From Streptomyces actuosus (GTDB taxonomy: Bacteria > Actinomycetota > Actinomycetes > Streptomycetales > Streptomycetaceae): a stretch of 64,000 nucleotides of DNA. The notes below the pieces were generated by a model. That model was not told the origin of the DNA. It worked only from the letters and a program-made list of their open reading frames with translations, and ran no database searches. The translations under genes were made by a program, and so were the position numbers. Positions within the stretch are counted from its first letter, which is position 1; each line of letters begins with the position of its first letter. This document shows, in pieces, positions 8,297 to 19,909 of this stretch. The stretch lies in the NCBI RefSeq assembly GCF_016921115.1, contig NZ_JAFFZS010000021.1:1-64000 (forward strand). Reading direction: 5' to 3'.

Positions 8297-8980
8297 GTGA
8301 GAAGCAGCGGCGACGGTATGGCTGAGGGTGCTCCCGGACCCGGTCCCGGGGCGAGCGGTCGGTACCCGCCCCAGAGTGCTCGGCTCCGCGCGGCCGGGGG
8401 GTATCCCCACCACAGCAACGCGGCCGATCATGCCCCGCAGCGACCGACGGCCGTGCCGAGCAGCGGAGGGGCGACGTCCATGGGGTCCGAGGAGATCGGC
8501 TACCGCGGTCCGACCGCCTGTGCGGCCGCCGGGATCACCTACCGGCAACTGGACTACTGGGCGCGCACCGGACTCGTCGAACCGAGCGTCCGGCCGGCCT
8601 ACGGGTCCGGCACGCAGCGCCTGTACAGCTTCCGGGACGTCGTCGTCCTGAAGATCGTCAAGCGTTTCCTCGACACCGGTGTGTCCCTGCAGAACATCCG
8701 CACCGCCGTCCAGCACCTGCGCGAACGCGGCTTCAGTGATCTGGAGCGCATGACCCTGATGAGCGACGGCGCGACCGTGTACGAGTGCACCTCGCCCGAC
8801 GAGGTGCACGCCCTGCTCCAGGGCGGTCAGGGCGTCTTCGGCATCGCGGTGGGCGTCGTGTGGCGGGACGTGGAGAGCGCTCTGTCCCAGCTCCACGGGG
8901 AGCGGGTCGACACCGGCGAGACCCTGGTCGGGCACAATCCGGCCGACGAGCTCGCACGGCGGCGGAACCGGGCCGTCTGA
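8297..8980 (+). CDS. MerR family transcriptional regulator (Rv1830-like)
   Basis: A 227-residue regulator. The first ~70 residues are low complexity (Pro, Gly, Ser, His); the MerR helix-turn-helix follows (ACAAAGITYRQLDYWARTGL), then a C-terminal region with no metal-binding cysteines. GTG at 8297 is chosen for the GGAGG at 8287-8291. In actinobacteria this second MerR regulator closes the FHA/MerR/DUF151 block, and the mycobacterial orthologue is linked to division and cell-wall gene control. A palindrome near its own promoter suggests autoregulation. Confidence 0.87.
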   Translation: MRSSGDGMAEGAPGPGPGASGRYPPQSARLRAAGGYPHHSNAADHAPQRPTAVPSSGGATSMGSEEIGYRGPTACAAAGITYRQLDYWARTGLVEPSVRPAYGSGTQRLYSFRDVVVLKIVKRFLDTGVSLQNIRTAVQHLRERGFSDLERMTLMSDGATVYECTSPDEVHALLQGGQGVFGIAVGVVWRDVESALSQLHGERVDTGETLVGHNPADELARRRNRAV

Positions 8981-9068
8981 GCGGTTTTCCCGGGTACCCG
9001 CACGGCCCCGCGGCCCGCGGAGCGCTCCCTGAGGGGCATTGTCAGTGGCGTGGTGCAGCATCGGAGAT

Positions 9069-10505
9069 GTGAGAACCGCGCCGACGATCCTGCATCTCGA
9101 CATGGATGCCTTCTTCGCCCAGGCGGAACAGGCCTCCAAGCCGAGTCTGCGCGGGAAGGCCGTCGTGGTGGGCGGGATCGGTCCCCGCGGGGTCGTGGCG
9201 ACCGCGTCGTACGAGGCGCGGGTCTTCGGTGTGCACTCCGCGATGCCCACGGCGCAGGCGCGTCGGCTCGCGCCCCACGCCGCCTATCTGACACCGCGCG
9301 GCGGGTTCTACCGGTCGATCAGCGAGCAGGTGATGGGGCTCCTGAGGCAGTTGTCGCCGCTGGTGGAGCCGTTGAGCCTGGACGAGGCGTTCGTCGACCT
9401 GGAGGCCGGGGGAGTGGCCTGGGACAGCGCATCGTCGCGGCTGGTGGGGGTGCGGCTGCGCGCGGAGATCCGGGAGGTGACCGGACTGACCGGTTCCGTG
9501 GGACTCGCCGGCTCCAAGATGCTCGCGAAGATCGCTTCCGAGCAGGCCAAGCCGGACGGCCTGGTGCTGATCGAACCAGGGACCGAGCGGGCGCTGCTCG
9601 GCCCGATGTCCGTGCGGACCCTTCCCGGTGTCGGCCCGGCCACCGGGGACCACCTGCGGCGCGCCGGGATCGCCACGGTCGACGAGATCGTCGAGGCGGG
9701 CGAGGACGAGTTGGTCCGGCTGCTGGGCAAGGCCCACGGGCACGGGGTGTACGCGATGGCCCTGGCACGCGACGACCGGCCGGTGGTCGCCGAGCGGGAG
9801 GCGAAATCGGTGTCCGTCGAGGACACCTACGACGTCGACATCCACGACCGGACGCGGATCGGGCTGGAGGTGCAGCGGCTCGCCGAGCGGTGCGTGCGCA
9901 GGCTGCGCGGGGCCCATCTCTCGGGGCGCACGATCGTGCTGAAGGTACGGCGCTACGACTTCTCCACGCTGACCCGGTCGGAGACGCTGCGTGGTCCGAC
10001 CGACGACGTGGCGGTGGTGCGGGAGGCGGCGGCGCGTCTGCTGGACGCCGTGGACACCACGGGCGGTGTGCGGTTGCTCGGGGTCGGCGTCAGCGGGCTC
10101 GCCGACTACACCCAGGAGGACCTCTTCGCGCAGGCCGCCGAGGCCGCCGCGGCCGCGGACGCCGCGGAGTCGGCGGAGACCGCAGAGGTGGCGCGGATCG
10201 TGCGGGAGCGGGCGGAGGGCGGCCAGGAGGCCGAGGCGGACCGGCCGCCGGGTCCGGAGGGGGCGCAGCCCGTGGAGCGGCGGTGGCATCCGGGCCACGA
10301 CGTGCGGCACACCGCGTACGGGCCCGGGTGGGTGCAGGGCAGCGGCCTGGGCAGGGTCACCGTCCGCTTCGAGACGCCGTACTCCGGGCCGGGGCGGGTG
10401 CGCACGTTCCGGGTCGACGACCCGGACCTGGAGCCGGCGGAGCCGCTGCCCCTGGTGCCGGAACCGTCCGGCGGAGGGGAGGCCGTCGGTCGTGCACATG
10501 CGTGA
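9069..10505 (+). CDS. dinB: DNA polymerase IV (Y-family translesion polymerase)
   Basis: A low-fidelity polymerase that bypasses template lesions. The catalytic start LHLDMDAFFAQ and the SLDEAFVDL motif holding the palm-domain carboxylates are present, followed by the helix-hairpin-helix region (LPGVGPATGDHL) and little-finger domain. After an Ala/Glu-rich linker there is a C-terminal tail (HTAYGPGWVQGSGLGRVTV) common in actinobacterial copies. GTG 9069 fits the usual family N-terminus; GTG 9045 has the better ribosome binding site (GAGGGG at 9031-9036), so the start is uncertain by eight codons. Confidence 0.9.
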   Translation: MRTAPTILHLDMDAFFAQAEQASKPSLRGKAVVVGGIGPRGVVATASYEARVFGVHSAMPTAQARRLAPHAAYLTPRGGFYRSISEQVMGLLRQLSPLVEPLSLDEAFVDLEAGGVAWDSASSRLVGVRLRAEIREVTGLTGSVGLAGSKMLAKIASEQAKPDGLVLIEPGTERALLGPMSVRTLPGVGPATGDHLRRAGIATVDEIVEAGEDELVRLLGKAHGHGVYAMALARDDRPVVAEREAKSVSVEDTYDVDIHDRTRIGLEVQRLAERCVRRLRGAHLSGRTIVLKVRRYDFSTLTRSETLRGPTDDVAVVREAAARLLDAVDTTGGVRLLGVGVSGLADYTQEDLFAQAAEAAAAADAAESAETAEVARIVRERAEGGQEAEADRPPGPEGAQPVERRWHPGHDVRHTAYGPGWVQGSGLGRVTVRFETPYSGPGRVRTFRVDDPDLEPAEPLPLVPEPSGGGEAVGRAHA

Positions 10506-10623
10506 CCGGCCGGGCGCGGGCCGGCCGCTGGGTCCGGAGGGGGCAGCCTTCTCTCCCGGCGCTGTCGGTGCGGTACAGGGGCCCGGCGCCCCGTACCGTC
10601 CGGCGCCGCGTGGGCGGTTGCGC

Positions 10624-11019
10624 TCAGGCGTCGGCGTCCTCCGGGGCGTCGGCGTCCTCCGTCCCCGCCAGCTTGCCGAAGTCGCGGTCGGGCGGTGCGG
10701 GAGGCGCGGCGATGTCGAGGCCGTAGTGGTGGTAGAGCTGGAGCTCCTGGTCGGGGGAGAGGTGACGGCCCACACCGAAGTCGGGCGCGTCCTTGATCAG
10801 GGCGCGGTCGAAGGGGATGCGCAGGGTGCCCTCGATCAGCTCGCTGGGTTCCAGGGGGACGAAGGCGTCCCGGGAGAACAGGCCGGTGCGTATCGCGGCC
10901 CACTCCGGTACACCGGTGGCGTCGTCGAGGTAGACCTCGTCAATGGTGCCGATCCTGACGCCGTTGCGGTCGAACGCCTTGCGGCCTATCAGGTTGCGCG
11001 GATCGATGTCGGTCTGCAC
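10624..11019 (-). CDS. PRC-barrel domain protein
   Basis: A 131-residue soluble protein with an N-terminal PRC-barrel (IGRKAFDRNGVRIGTIDEVY) and a short acidic tail rich in Ala, Asp and Glu. PRC-barrels bind partner proteins in photosynthesis, RNA processing and stress responses; no specific role can be assigned. GTG at 11019 has GGAGGG immediately upstream. It is divergent from gcvP. Confidence 0.82.
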   Translation of the reverse strand: MQTDIDPRNLIGRKAFDRNGVRIGTIDEVYLDDATGVPEWAAIRTGLFSRDAFVPLEPSELIEGTLRIPFDRALIKDAPDFGVGRHLSPDQELQLYHHYGLDIAAPPAPPDRDFGKLAGTEDADAPEDADA

Positions 11020-11140
11020 GGTCCCTCCACTCGGTCGCAACTCATCCGTAAGCACTACAAAAGAGCACATTCGGGCGAGCGGCCACTCGAAGGCCCGTCC
11101 GGTGACGTCGCTGGTACTCTGGCAGCGGCTGCTGACCCCG

Positions 11141-11345
11141 TGCGGGAGAGTCCTCCGGAGAGGTTCCCGGAGGCGCCGAAGGAGCAAATCCTCCCCGGAA
11201 TCTCTCAGGCTCACGTACCGTACGGACGAGGTCACTCTGGAAAGCAGGGCGGGTGCCGACGGCTTCCGCTCTCACCGACGGTGAAAGCCGGGTGCCCCTG
11301 GGCGGCCCGGTGAAGCTCTCAGGTCGAGATGACAGAGGGGGAGGC
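11141..11345 (+). promoter_or_regulatory. glycine riboswitch, apparently two aptamers in tandem
   Basis: The leader of gcvP carries two glycine-aptamer-like segments. The first (about 11141-11249) has GGGAGAG, GCGCCGAAGGAGCAA at 11173-11187 and TCTCTCAGGC at 11201-11210. The second (about 11250-11343) has a GCTCTCAGG at 11315-11323 and GACAGAGGGG at 11331-11340. Tandem glycine aptamers upstream of glycine-cleavage genes are well known; glycine binding here would switch on gcvP. The structure was judged by eye, and the second aptamer is less canonical. Confidence 0.85.
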
Positions 11346-11406
11346 CGTCCGGGCACCCGCGCCGTGGTGCCCCTCGAAGGTCGCGTCAGACCAGGAGGCC
11401 TCCGCA

Positions 11407-14292
<2,886 letters not shown>

Positions 14293-14300
14293 GCGACTCG

Positions 14301-14337
14301 ACGAAGGGCCCCGCCGGTATCCGGCGGGGCCCTTCGT
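14301..14337 (+). terminator. intrinsic hairpin after gcvP
   Basis: A perfect 17-base-pair stem (14301-14317 with 14321-14337) closes a TAT loop 8 bases past the gcvP stop. There is no T-run, as is common in Streptomyces. It may also serve the convergent TOBE gene. Confidence 0.85.
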
Positions 14338-14355
14338 GCTGCTCGGACGTGCTGC

Positions 14356-14775
14356 TCAGACCGTGGCGAGGGCGACCTCGGTCGCCTTGAACAGGGCGAC
14401 GACGGCGGAGCCCTCGGCGAGGGACAGGTCGTCGACCGCGTCCCGGGTCACGGCCGCCGTCAGCTCGGCGCCGTCGACGGCGACCTTCACCGAGGCCATG
14501 GCGGGGCCGGCGGCCAGGCCGGTGACGATGCCGGGGAGCCGGTTGCGGACCGACAGGCCCCGGACCGGACCGGTGGCCAGTGAGACCTCCGTCGACTTCA
14601 CCAGGGCCCGCACGGCGACCCCCGGACCGAGGCCGAGGTCCTCGGCGGCCTCCTTCGTGATCGCGGCGGTGAGCTGCCCGCCGCCGGTGAGCGCGACGCG
14701 GACGGTCGCCATGGCCTCGCCGGACGTCACGGTGGTGACCGTGCCGGAGAGCTGGTTGCGCATGCTCAGGGTCAT
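14356..14775 (-). CDS. molbindin-like protein with two TOBE/Mop domains
   Basis: A 139-residue protein made of two consecutive Mop/TOBE repeats, each with an N-terminal RNxLxGxVT motif (RNQLSGTVTTV and RNRLPGIVTGL) and a TAAxTxxAxxDL segment. Di-Mop proteins bind molybdate or tungstate oxyanions in the cytoplasm. Its place just downstream of modABC on the same strand supports molybdate storage or sensing. ATG 14775 is chosen because it gives the usual MTLSMRNQL opening; GTG 14784 and ATG 14763 are also possible. Confidence 0.85.
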   Translation of the reverse strand: MTLSMRNQLSGTVTTVTSGEAMATVRVALTGGGQLTAAITKEAAEDLGLGPGVAVRALVKSTEVSLATGPVRGLSVRNRLPGIVTGLAAGPAMASVKVAVDGAELTAAVTRDAVDDLSLAEGSAVVALFKATEVALATV

Positions 14776-14802
14776 GGCCGTCACCGTAGTGCCGGTGGCC
14801 GC

Positions 14803-15894
14803 TCACGCCGGGTAGGCGTGGGTCTGCGTCGCCTTCACCGTCGCCCAGACCGGTGCACCGGGGTGCAGGTCCAGCTCCGCCGCCGCGGCGGTGGTGAGGT
14901 CCGCGGCGATCGGGAGCGCACCGGTGAGGTCGGCGCGGATCTGGTCGCCGTGGATCTCCAGACCCTCGATCGCGCAGTGCCACAGGTTGCGGGCGCTGGA
15001 GCCGGTGGGGCGGTCGCGGTGCAGGGTCACGGCACCCGGCGGGAAGGCGACGAAGACCGGTCCGCTCAGCTCCTCGGCGGTCGTGATCTCCGATCCGGAG
15101 TCGAGCCGGACCGTGTGGCCCTCGGCCCGGCCCCGGTAGAGGTTCAGGCCGACGAGCCGGGCGATGTAGTCGGTGCGAGGGTGGCGGGCGATGTCCGAGG
15201 GCGTGCCCTCCTGGACGACACGGCCGTGTTCGACGACGACCAGCCGGTCGGCCAGCACCATGGCGTCCAGCGGGTCATGGGTGACCAGCACGGCGACGGC
15301 CTCGAACTCCGCCAGGTGCCGGCGGAGCTGGGCTCGGACCTCCAGGCGGGTGCGGGCGTCGAGCGCGGCCAGTGGCTCGTCGAGAAGGAGCAGGCGCGGC
15401 AGGGTGGCGAGCGCCCGGGCGAGGGCGACGCGCTGGGCCTGCCCTCCGGACAGGCGGCGCGGCTTGACGCCGGAGTGGCCGGCCAGGCCCATGCGGTCGA
15501 GCCAGGCGGCGGCCCGGGTGCGGGCCTCGGCCCGGCCGGCTCCCCGGCAGCGCGGTCCGAAGGCCACGTTGTCCAGGGCCGTCAGATGCGGGAAGAGCAG
15601 ATAGTCCTGGAAGACGACGCCGACCGGGCGGGACTCGGGCGGAGTGCGGTCCAGCTCCCTGCCGTCCAGCCGCAGATGACCGCCGGAGAGGGGGGCGAGC
15701 CCGGCCAGGGCGCGCAGCGCGGTGGTCTTGCCGGCGCCGTTCGGGCCGAGCAGGGCGACGACCTCGCCGGGGGCCGCGGTCAGGGGCACGTCGAGGCGGA
15801 ACGAGCCGCGGTCGACGATCAGGTGGGCGTCGAGGCCGTCGTCCCGGGCACCGCGCGGGGCCGGAGCGGAGGCGGCGGGGGTGGCGTCGGTCAT
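14803..15894 (-). CDS. modC: molybdate ABC transporter ATP-binding protein
   Basis: A 363-residue ATPase that drives molybdate import. It has the Walker A GPNGAGKTT, the ABC signature LSGGQAQRVALARAL, Walker B LLLLDEP, and a C-terminal TOBE domain. Its ATG overlaps the modB stop by four bases. The family and operon position indicate molybdate; sulfate or tungstate specificity cannot be excluded by sequence alone. Confidence 0.93.
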   Translation of the reverse strand: MTDATPAASAPAPRGARDDGLDAHLIVDRGSFRLDVPLTAAPGEVVALLGPNGAGKTTALRALAGLAPLSGGHLRLDGRELDRTPPESRPVGVVFQDYLLFPHLTALDNVAFGPRCRGAGRAEARTRAAAWLDRMGLAGHSGVKPRRLSGGQAQRVALARALATLPRLLLLDEPLAALDARTRLEVRAQLRRHLAEFEAVAVLVTHDPLDAMVLADRLVVVEHGRVVQEGTPSDIARHPRTDYIARLVGLNLYRGRAEGHTVRLDSGSEITTAEELSGPVFVAFPPGAVTLHRDRPTGSSARNLWHCAIEGLEIHGDQIRADLTGALPIAADLTTAAAAELDLHPGAPVWATVKATQTHAYPA

Positions 15895-16736
15895 GAGGCG
15901 TTCGTCCAGCGGTCCCGGAGCCCCGCGAGGACCGCGACGGAGACCGCCAGCAGGACCAGGCTCAGGGCGATGGCGGCGGCCGGGTCGTTCTGCAGTGCGA
16001 GGTAGACCGCGAGCGGCATGGTCTGCGTACGGCCGGGGAAGTTGCCCGCGAAGGTGATGGTCGCGCCGAACTCGCCCAGCGCGCGGGCCCAGGCCAGGAC
16101 GGCGCCCGCGGCGACACCCGGGGCGATCAGCGGCAGGGTGACCCGGCGGAAAGCGGTGAAGCGGGAGGCCCCCAGGGTCTGGGCCGCCTCCTCGTAGCGC
16201 CGGTCGGCGGCCCGCAGGGTGCCCTCGACGGTGATGACGAGGAACGGCATGGCCACGAACGTCTCCGCGAGGATGACCCCGGCCGTGGTGAACGGCAGGG
16301 TGACGCCGAACCAGGCGTCCAGCCACCGGCCGACGATGCCGTTGCGGCCCAGGGCGAGCAGCAGGGCGACGCCGCCGACGACCGGGGGCAGGACGAGCGG
16401 CAGCGTCACCAGCGCGCGGACCAGGCCGCGGCCGGGGAAGTCGGTGCGGGCCAGCAGCCAGGCGAGGGGCACACCGACCACGAGGCTCAGCGCGGTCGCG
16501 GAGGTCGCGCAGACCAGGGACAGCCGGAGCGCCTGCCACACCTCCGGGCTGGTCAGCTGCTCCGGCAGGCTGCTCCACGGGGCCCGGACCAGCAGGGCGG
16601 CCAAGGGGAGCACCAGGAAGGCCAGTCCGGCCAGGGCGGGCAGCAGCAGCGGCAGCGGAACGCCGGTGCGGGGGCGACCGCGCCGCGGGCCGCCCGGGAG
16701 GACGGTGGCGGTGCCGGTCGGACGGGGCGGTGTCAT
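15891..16736 (-). CDS. modB: molybdate ABC transporter permease
   Basis: A 281-residue inner-membrane permease with about five to six helices and the EAA-like loop AAQTLGASRFTAFRRVTLPL that docks the ATPase. Its start overlaps the modA stop (ATGA) and its end overlaps modC, so the three genes are translationally coupled. Confidence 0.93.
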   Translation of the reverse strand: MTPPRPTGTATVLPGGPRRGRPRTGVPLPLLLPALAGLAFLVLPLAALLVRAPWSSLPEQLTSPEVWQALRLSLVCATSATALSLVVGVPLAWLLARTDFPGRGLVRALVTLPLVLPPVVGGVALLLALGRNGIVGRWLDAWFGVTLPFTTAGVILAETFVAMPFLVITVEGTLRAADRRYEEAAQTLGASRFTAFRRVTLPLIAPGVAAGAVLAWARALGEFGATITFAGNFPGRTQTMPLAVYLALQNDPAAAIALSLVLLAVSVAVLAGLRDRWTNAS

Positions 16737-17578
16737 GGCGTGCGGAACCCGGTGTCGGTCAGTACCTTCCGGCCGTCGGCGGACCGCACCAGGTCGATGA
16801 AGGCGCGGGCCGCCGCGGCGTTGTCCCCGTTCTTCAGCGCGACGATCGGGTAGTCGTTGACGGCCCGCGCCGCTTCGGGGAAGTCCACGCCCGCCACCTT
16901 GTCACCCGCGGCCTTCACATCGGTCCGGTAGACGAGGGCCGCGTCCGCCTCCTTGAGCACGACCTTGTTCAGGGCGCCCTTGACGTCCTCCTCGTAGGAG
17001 ACCGGGGTGAGGCTCACACCGCCGGCGTCCAGGGCCTTCCGCGCGGCGGCCCCGCACGGCACGGACGCGTCGCACAGGACGACCTTGAGGCCCGGCCGGG
17101 TCAGGTCCGCGAGGGAGGTGATCCGGTCGGGGTTGCCGGGCAGTGTGGCGATCTCCAGCTGGTTGCGGGCGAAGGTGACCGGAGCGCCGTCGGCGTCCCC
17201 CTGGTCCGTCACGACGGACATCGTCCGGGTGCTGGCGGCGGCGAAGACGTCGGCCGGTGCGCCGCCGGTGATGCCGGCGGCCAGGGTGTCGCTGCCGCCG
17301 AAGTTGAGGCTGACGTGGGTACCCGGGTGGGCCTTCTCGAACCGCGTGCCCAGTTCGGTGAAGCTCTCCTTCAGGGAGGCGGCCGCGAAGACGGTGACGG
17401 TTCCGGACAGCCCCGCCGGTGCCGACGGGCTCCGGGATCCTGCGGCGGCACCGTCCGTCCCCGACGTCCCGGACGAGGCGGAGCAGGCGCTCAGCGCCAG
17501 CAGGGCGGCGGCCGACACGGCGGTGGGACCGGTGAGCCGGCGACGGCGGTCGGTTCGGCGCGCGGGACGGGTCGTCAC
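16733..17578 (-). CDS. modA: molybdate ABC transporter substrate-binding lipoprotein
   Basis: A 281-residue binding protein. The signal peptide ends in a lipobox (ALSAC), then a low-complexity linker and the ModA fold starting at VTVFAAASLKESF, including the FGGSDTLA and the ADAALVYRTDV segments. GTG 17578 is taken as the start because GAGGGA at 17588-17593 precedes it. First gene of modABC. Confidence 0.93.
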   Translation of the reverse strand: MTTRPARRTDRRRRLTGPTAVSAAALLALSACSASSGTSGTDGAAAGSRSPSAPAGLSGTVTVFAAASLKESFTELGTRFEKAHPGTHVSLNFGGSDTLAAGITGGAPADVFAAASTRTMSVVTDQGDADGAPVTFARNQLEIATLPGNPDRITSLADLTRPGLKVVLCDASVPCGAAARKALDAGGVSLTPVSYEEDVKGALNKVVLKEADAALVYRTDVKAAGDKVAGVDFPEAARAVNDYPIVALKNGDNAAAARAFIDLVRSADGRKVLTDTGFRTP

Positions 17579-17649
17579 GGGTCCACTCCCTCGGTGCTTC
17601 GGGGGAGGGGTCTGCGGGACCCCTCCCGTGCGCCGATCATACTTCCGTA

Positions 17650-17678
17650 GATGCGAGGTGGAAATCATCTGTCGCATC
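17650..17678. promoter_or_regulatory. candidate operator upstream of modABC
   Basis: An inverted repeat GATGCGA (17650-17656) and TCGCATC (17672-17678), 15 bases apart, lies in the 165-base gap between the TOBE regulator gene and modA. Its place ahead of the transporter suggests a regulator-binding site, but no family match was recognised. Confidence 0.35.
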
Positions 17679-17743
17679 GCATGAGCCAAGCATGAGGATG
17701 TTGTGGGGTCGCATGTGCGTTCCGACAGGGAGCGGGTCTCCGG

Positions 17744-18145
17744 TCACGCCCTGTCGACGTGGACGTTTGTCGACTTCACGCGCGCCGTGGCCTCCACACC
17801 GACCTCCAGCCCCAGCTCCTCCACGGCCTCGCGGGTGAGCAGGGAGACCAGCCGGTGCGGGCCGGCCTGGATCTCCACCTGGGCGGCGACGTCGCCGAGC
17901 TTGATCGCGGTGACGATGCCGGGGAAGGCGTTGCGGACCGAGGTGTACCGCGTCTCGTCCCCCTCCCCGCCGATGCCCGTCCGGGCGAGCTCGACGGAGA
18001 AGGCGGCGAGGTCCCGCCCGTCGATCAGCCGCCGTCCGCTGTCGTCGCGGTGGGTGGTCATGCGGCCGGCGTCCGCCCAGCGGCGCGCGGTGTCGGGGCT
18101 CACGCCGAGCAGCCGTGCTGCCTGGCCGATGGTGTAGGACTGCAT
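17744..18145 (-). CDS. helix-turn-helix/TOBE domain molybdate-type regulator
   Basis: A 133-residue protein with an N-terminal MerR/excisionase-like helix-turn-helix (IGQAARLLGVSPDTARRWAD) and one C-terminal TOBE/Mop domain (RNAFPGIVTAIKLGDVAAQV). Combining a DNA-binding domain with a Mop domain is the logic of ModE-type sensors, although this is not a classical ModE. Immediate position upstream of modABC supports control of molybdate uptake. Confidence 0.82.
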   Translation of the reverse strand: MQSYTIGQAARLLGVSPDTARRWADAGRMTTHRDDSGRRLIDGRDLAAFSVELARTGIGGEGDETRYTSVRNAFPGIVTAIKLGDVAAQVEIQAGPHRLVSLLTREAVEELGLEVGVEATARVKSTNVHVDRA

Positions 18146-18407
18146 GCCGGTCACGATAGGCGCGCGGGAGGCGCTCCCGCCGTCGGGCCCGCCGGGACGG
18201 ACAGGAGCCGCGGGGCGCGGAGCGAGAGACGGGCACCGCGGGGTGAGGTGGGCGCCGGCGCGGGCGTCCGGTTCGGCATGCGGGGCCATGGACGGAACCC
18301 TCGGGCCCGAGGACACTCCGGGTGGCGGGTCGAGCGCATCGGGGTGTCGGCCCCGGCAGGGCCCGTCGGCCCACCGAACCGTTCCCAGCCGGCGCAGGAG
18401 GTGCCCG

Positions 18408-19196
18408 ATGAGTACGGCAACCGGGACACGGCGAATGTTCCGCTCCCCGCACCGGCCGTGGGCGACCGGCCCGGCCGCACGCGACCGGTTCGTCCTGGTC
18501 GCCGGTCTGTCCGCGCCCTTCGTCGTGGCGCTCGCACTGGTGCCGTTCCGTGATCCTTCCCTACGGACCCACGCCGCGCTGTTCCTGGTCGCGGCCGTCG
18601 TCACGGTCGCCATGCTCGGCAGCCGGACCGCGCAGGTGCCGACCGCGCTGTCGGCCGCGGCCTGCTTCGACGTCTTCCACACGCGCCCCTACGGCAGCTT
18701 CGACATCTCCGCCCCCGCCGACATCGAGACGACGCTGCTCCTGCTCGCCGTCGGTCTGATGGTCTCCCGGCTCGCGGCCCGGGCCCGGCGCCTGGAGGCG
18801 GGAACGGTCACCGGCGCGGACTACCTGGCCCGTCTCCACGGCACCGCCGCGCTCGTGCACACCGCGCGGTCGGCGGACACCGTGGTGGACCACGTGTGCG
18901 GGCAGCTGGGCGAGCTGCTCGGCCCGGCCCGCTGCCGCTTCGAGTACGGGACGCTGCTGGGCCGGCCGGCCCGGCTGGAGGCGGACGGCACCGTCACGGT
19001 GGGGGGTCTGCCGTGGGACCTGGGCGCGAGGGGCTGGCCGGGGGGCGAGATCGAGCTGCGCGTGTGGGGCAGCGGCCACTACCTCGGGCGCTTCATGCTG
19101 ACGCCGGGAACGGGGCCCGTGCCGTCGCTCCAGGCCCGGTTGGTGGCGGTGACGCTGGCCGCTCAGACGGGGGCGGCACTGGAGGCGGCCCGCTGA
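18408..19196 (+). CDS. DUF4118 domain membrane protein (KdpD-like sensor fragment)
   Basis: A 262-residue protein with about four closely packed transmembrane helices (residues about 28-115) of the DUF4118 type found in KdpD sensor kinases, then a GAF-like cytoplasmic region. No histidine-kinase H-box or ATPase motifs follow, so it is a stand-alone sensor-like protein. ATG 18408 has a perfect AGGAGG at 18396-18401. No kdp genes are nearby. Confidence 0.75.
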   Translation: MSTATGTRRMFRSPHRPWATGPAARDRFVLVAGLSAPFVVALALVPFRDPSLRTHAALFLVAAVVTVAMLGSRTAQVPTALSAAACFDVFHTRPYGSFDISAPADIETTLLLLAVGLMVSRLAARARRLEAGTVTGADYLARLHGTAALVHTARSADTVVDHVCGQLGELLGPARCRFEYGTLLGRPARLEADGTVTVGGLPWDLGARGWPGGEIELRVWGSGHYLGRFMLTPGTGPVPSLQARLVAVTLAAQTGAALEAAR

Positions 19197-19327
19197 GGGC
19201 GCCGCTCGACGAAGCGGCCCGGGTGGGAACCACGCGCCGGAGGGCAGAGAAGGGGCCGGTGCGCGGCATGGCGGCCGCGGGCCGGCCCCGGTGGGGCGGT
19301 GGCGGCACGGGTGCCGCCGGGTGGTGC

Positions 19328-19534
19328 TCAGGCGGCCGTCATCACCTGTCCGGTGCCCAGCGGGCGGTGTGGGGCGATGACCTGGCCGTCCGGCAGGAGC
19401 TCACCGGTGTCCTCGAAGAGGAGCACGCCGTTGCACAGCAGGCTCCAGCCCTGCTCCGGGTGGTGCGCCGTGAGGCGGGCGGACTCCCGGTCGGCGGAAT
19501 CGGCTGTCGGGCACGGTGGCTGGTGCTGGCACAT
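19328..19534 (-). CDS. DUF5999 family small protein
   Basis: A 68-residue protein opening MCQHQPPCPTADSADRESAR and continuing with HPEQGWSLLCNGVLLFEDTG, a family common in Streptomyces with no known function. The Cys/His-rich N-terminus could bind metal. An upstream in-frame ATG at 19564 would add ten residues. Confidence 0.8.
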   Translation of the reverse strand: MCQHQPPCPTADSADRESARLTAHHPEQGWSLLCNGVLLFEDTGELLPDGQVIAPHRPLGTGQVMTAA

Positions 19535-19909
19535 GGGTGGGATCTTTCGCTCTGATGTGATCATGTCCGGGCCCCCGTAGATGACACGTTCGGTTGGAAT
19601 CCAGTGTTGCCCTACGGGCGTCGATCCGCAGGGATTTCGCAGCACCGCTTCTCACAGAATGATGACGCATCACCCGGCCGGGCGGTTCAATTCAACTCGA
19701 CTATCACTTTGGGTGGTTGACAGTGGCCCAGAGTGGCCGGAGTACTTGGGGAATTGACCCTCTGAGCGGCCTTCCGCTCGGAGGAGCGCCTGTCGGCGCG
19801 CAAGGGGAAAGCGCCCGATCGCGGAAGACGGCCGACGCCGACGGCATCGTGCCCCGCCGCCGCGGACACGCGGCGACGGGGCACGGAGGGAAAGCGGTTG
19901 TGGCGCTCC
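19535..19909. other. intergenic region without recognised gene
   Basis: The 375 bases between two minus-strand genes show no reading frame with typical codon bias. There is an A/T-richer stretch around 19680-19720 that might hold a promoter; nothing firmer is seen. Confidence 0.4.

Noticed and set aside
14803..16578. Single 591-codon frame suggesting a ModB-ModC fusion
   Set aside because: Only the part below 15894 encodes ModC; the upstream part is a shadow of modB, which is read in another frame with an ATGA overlap.
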